A stretch of DNA of 64,000 nucleotides from Chamaecrista fasciculata (taxonomy: Eukaryota > Streptophyta > Magnoliopsida > Fabales > Fabaceae): NCBI GenBank assembly GCA_003254925.1, contig QANZ01019074.1:191019-255018 (forward strand), given 5' to 3'. The stretch's first letter is position 1; every line of letters begins with the position of its first letter. The notes under the pieces are model-generated. The model saw only the letters and a program-made list of their open reading frames with translations, made no database searches and had not been told where the DNA came from. Below, in pieces: positions 62,301 through 64,000 of the stretch. The position numbers and the translations under genes were made by a program.

Positions 62301-64000
62301 CAAAGTTTTGATAACCGAAACATATGCTTAGTTTTTAGGTTCAATGATGCTTGAAGAAACATGAATTCAAGTAGATTTTATGCATGTCCTCTGCTAAGCA
62401 AAAGTAACATCACTAAATGATTACGGTCTGGGACAACATTGAGTACAACGTAAAAACTCAAGGGTACAATTGACACACTAAAAGAAAGTTTAGGAACTAA
62501 AATGGTACTTTTTCAGGAAAAGATGAATTTGCACCTGTCTTTGGAGAAGACACTAGCCCCAGCTTCCAATAGCAACTGTGCCATGAAGTATAAACCTTCA
62601 GCTGCAGCAACATGAAGTGGACTTCGAGAATCATAATTTTTCAAGTTTGGATCCATGCCATTAGATAATAGCCTTTTAAGATAATCTGAATCACCCCTTG
62701 CAACAGCCATACATAGAAAATTAGCAGCATTGTCTATATTCAGTGTGGCCCCTTCTTTAAAAAGTAAGGAAGCCACTCGATCATGCCCATTCTTAACAGC
62801 TTCAAGTAATGGTGTGTTCCCAAAGTTATCTGTGCAAATTTCCCACATTAAAAAATTTCACTATATCAGAGATTCAAAAGTAATATGTTGTTGTGTATTA
62901 TAGCAATAAAGTTTGAGGACAAATCCTTGGTACAGTTCTTTTAAGTATTTATTATTATGTTTTCTAATTAAAACATAACAGACTGATTTTTTTTTTTTTT
63001 TTGCAATTCAATATCAAATGATTACTTTTCTTAAAACTATTTGCTGCGCATCTCAAGAATTTTTTGCCTTAAGATTAATATTTAATAAATCAGATGATTA
63101 CCTTTTATATTGATGTCTACACCTTTCTGAATAAGAAACTGCGTGATATCTTCATATCCTCTGGAAGCTGCAAGATGCTAGAGCCAAAAATATACCAAAG
63201 TTCACATTCTCTATAACAGAATGTCAGATTGTTTTACATAGAAGAACTAATAACATGGTAGAAAAAAAATGCAAGTTTTCCGGTTTAAATATAAGCTGTC
63301 ACATCCAAATAGGAAGAGCAATAAATTTCACCGTTAATAGAACAGAGCTTAGTAGATTAAGGGAATGGTACAAATTGCCCATATAAAATTCATAAACAAG
63401 GCAAACATCATAGCAAGAAGAGAAAACAACTTATCAGTTACAAGATTGTTCAGATTTAAATCATTATTCACAAAAAAACGAAAATGAGAAAACAAGACGA
63501 AAACAATTAATTTGACAAGGTTTGGCTAGTATAATTTACTTCTACAACAAAATGGAAAATTTCACAGTATTCAAATTAGGGCTACATAAAAATCTCCCTC
63601 TCAGTCACATCTAGACTATATTATATATACAAAATCTTATTGTACATCTTATGAACTCTAAAATTGGACCCAATGTGTTAGGTCCAATTCCCTTGTCAGA
63701 AGTCTAACAGAGCAACCACCCTTCAACTAGGTAACATTATATACAGTCGCCTTAAGTGACTCTCTAGGACAAAGGCTTATACAATAATGATAGATACATT
63801 AAAGTTCAGAAACTTAAGAGTTTACTAAAACATCTTATTAAGGGGTAAGTTCATTACCAAGGGTGACCTTCCATCATAATCAGTCTTGTTGGGATCGGCT
63901 CCAGCTCGAACCAAAGCTTTTAGCTGATTCAGGTCAGCTTGAAAAGCTGCATTGTTGACCTTCAAAGCAAGTTCAGCTTCTTGCTGTCCAATATGTAATG
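59304..64000 (-). CDS. GORK: SKOR/GORK-type outward K+ channel, C-terminal part (5' end outside window)
   Basis: Five exons are visible in coding order: 64000-63858 (partial), 63177-63102, 62829-62535, 61851-61730 and 59542-59304. They join in frame to the last 290 residues. The segment opens HIGQQEAELALKVNNAAFQA. It carries about five ankyrin repeats (GADPNKTDYDGRSPLHLAAS, DNFGNTPLLEAVKNGH, DSRSPLHVAAAEG, DRWGKTPIDEARMCGN) and closes with the KHA domain (KKCTIFPFHPWDPKE ... GIVLWVPHTIEELI ... DGQKLHLV). This tail order is diagnostic of plant Shaker channels. The phrase PIDEARMCGNKN and the KHA wording point to the outward-rectifying SKOR/GORK group, which releases potassium at guard-cell and xylem plasma membranes. 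Voltage sensor, pore and cyclic-nucleotide-binding parts lie beyond the window. The last intron holds a 1.5-kb palindrome. Confidence 0.92.
59650..61171. mobile_element. 1.5-kb foldback element in the last channel intron, 9-bp target duplication
   Basis: The two arms of roughly 740 bp are inverted copies around a 16-base loop near 60391-60406. CCATACTCC flanks the element at 59641-59649 and 61172-61180, fitting Mutator-type insertion. Each arm contains one half of a GGGTAAATTAC-family MITE (about 60187-60355 and 60443-60610) in mirror image. The inner arms are almost identical and the outer arms less so. The outer arms also carry a nested small palindrome (GTACTGA..TCAGTAC). Confidence 0.85.

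Noticed and set aside
1-64000. CRISPR arrays, bacterial operons or free-standing tRNA/rRNA genes
   Set aside because: The only tRNA-like sequences are the heads of two SINEs. Repeats here are palindromic transposons or simple tandem repeats, and the host is a plant.

Overview
This is nuclear DNA of a flowering plant, very probably a eudicot. The evidence is AT-rich intergenic DNA, genes interrupted by GT-AG introns, plant-specific protein families (an SYP12-type syntaxin, a Shaker channel with ankyrin and KHA domains, a plant aspartyl protease) and many small plant-type transposons. There is one assembly gap (24060-24642). I could not identify the species.

Layout. 1-25.5 kb is gene-poor. It holds one intronless aspartyl protease gene (4225-5502, minus) in a field of palindromic DNA elements, Stowaway-like MITEs, a SINE, a 264-bp tandem triplication and microsatellites. 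25.6-35.4 kb (minus) is a complete 16-exon nicastrin gene, the gamma-secretase scaffold, 668 aa. 37.0-38.8 kb (plus) is a two-exon plasma-membrane syntaxin of the SYP123/124/125 group, 311 aa. 40.8-47.6 kb (minus) is an 11-exon TcdA-like E1-fold enzyme acting on t6A in tRNA, 453 aa. 49.3-53.5 kb (plus) is a seven-exon ZNF830-like zinc-finger protein, 306 aa. At 58.2 kb there is a possible small secreted peptide gene. From 59.3 kb to the window edge (minus) lie the last five exons of a SKOR/GORK outward-rectifying potassium channel. Exon joins were worked out by hand. Every join keeps frame and family similarity, and one nicastrin intron must be GC-AG.

The genes do not form one pathway; they are ordinary single-copy-style plant genes. 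From memory, Arabidopsis carries GORK, a ThiF/TcdA-like gene and an aspartyl protease close together near At5g37500-At5g37540, so part of the order may be conserved synteny.

The most unusual content is the mobile DNA. At least a dozen elements are near-complete palindromes made of short spaced units (GGTCC.., GGTACC.., GGGACC..). Where target duplications can be read they are mostly 9 bp, with 10 and 11 bp in one family, which fits Mutator-like elements. Some sit inside introns: two fill most of the syntaxin intron, and a 1.5-kb hairpin lies in the last channel intron. One is nested inside another, with an empty-site relative 54 kb away.
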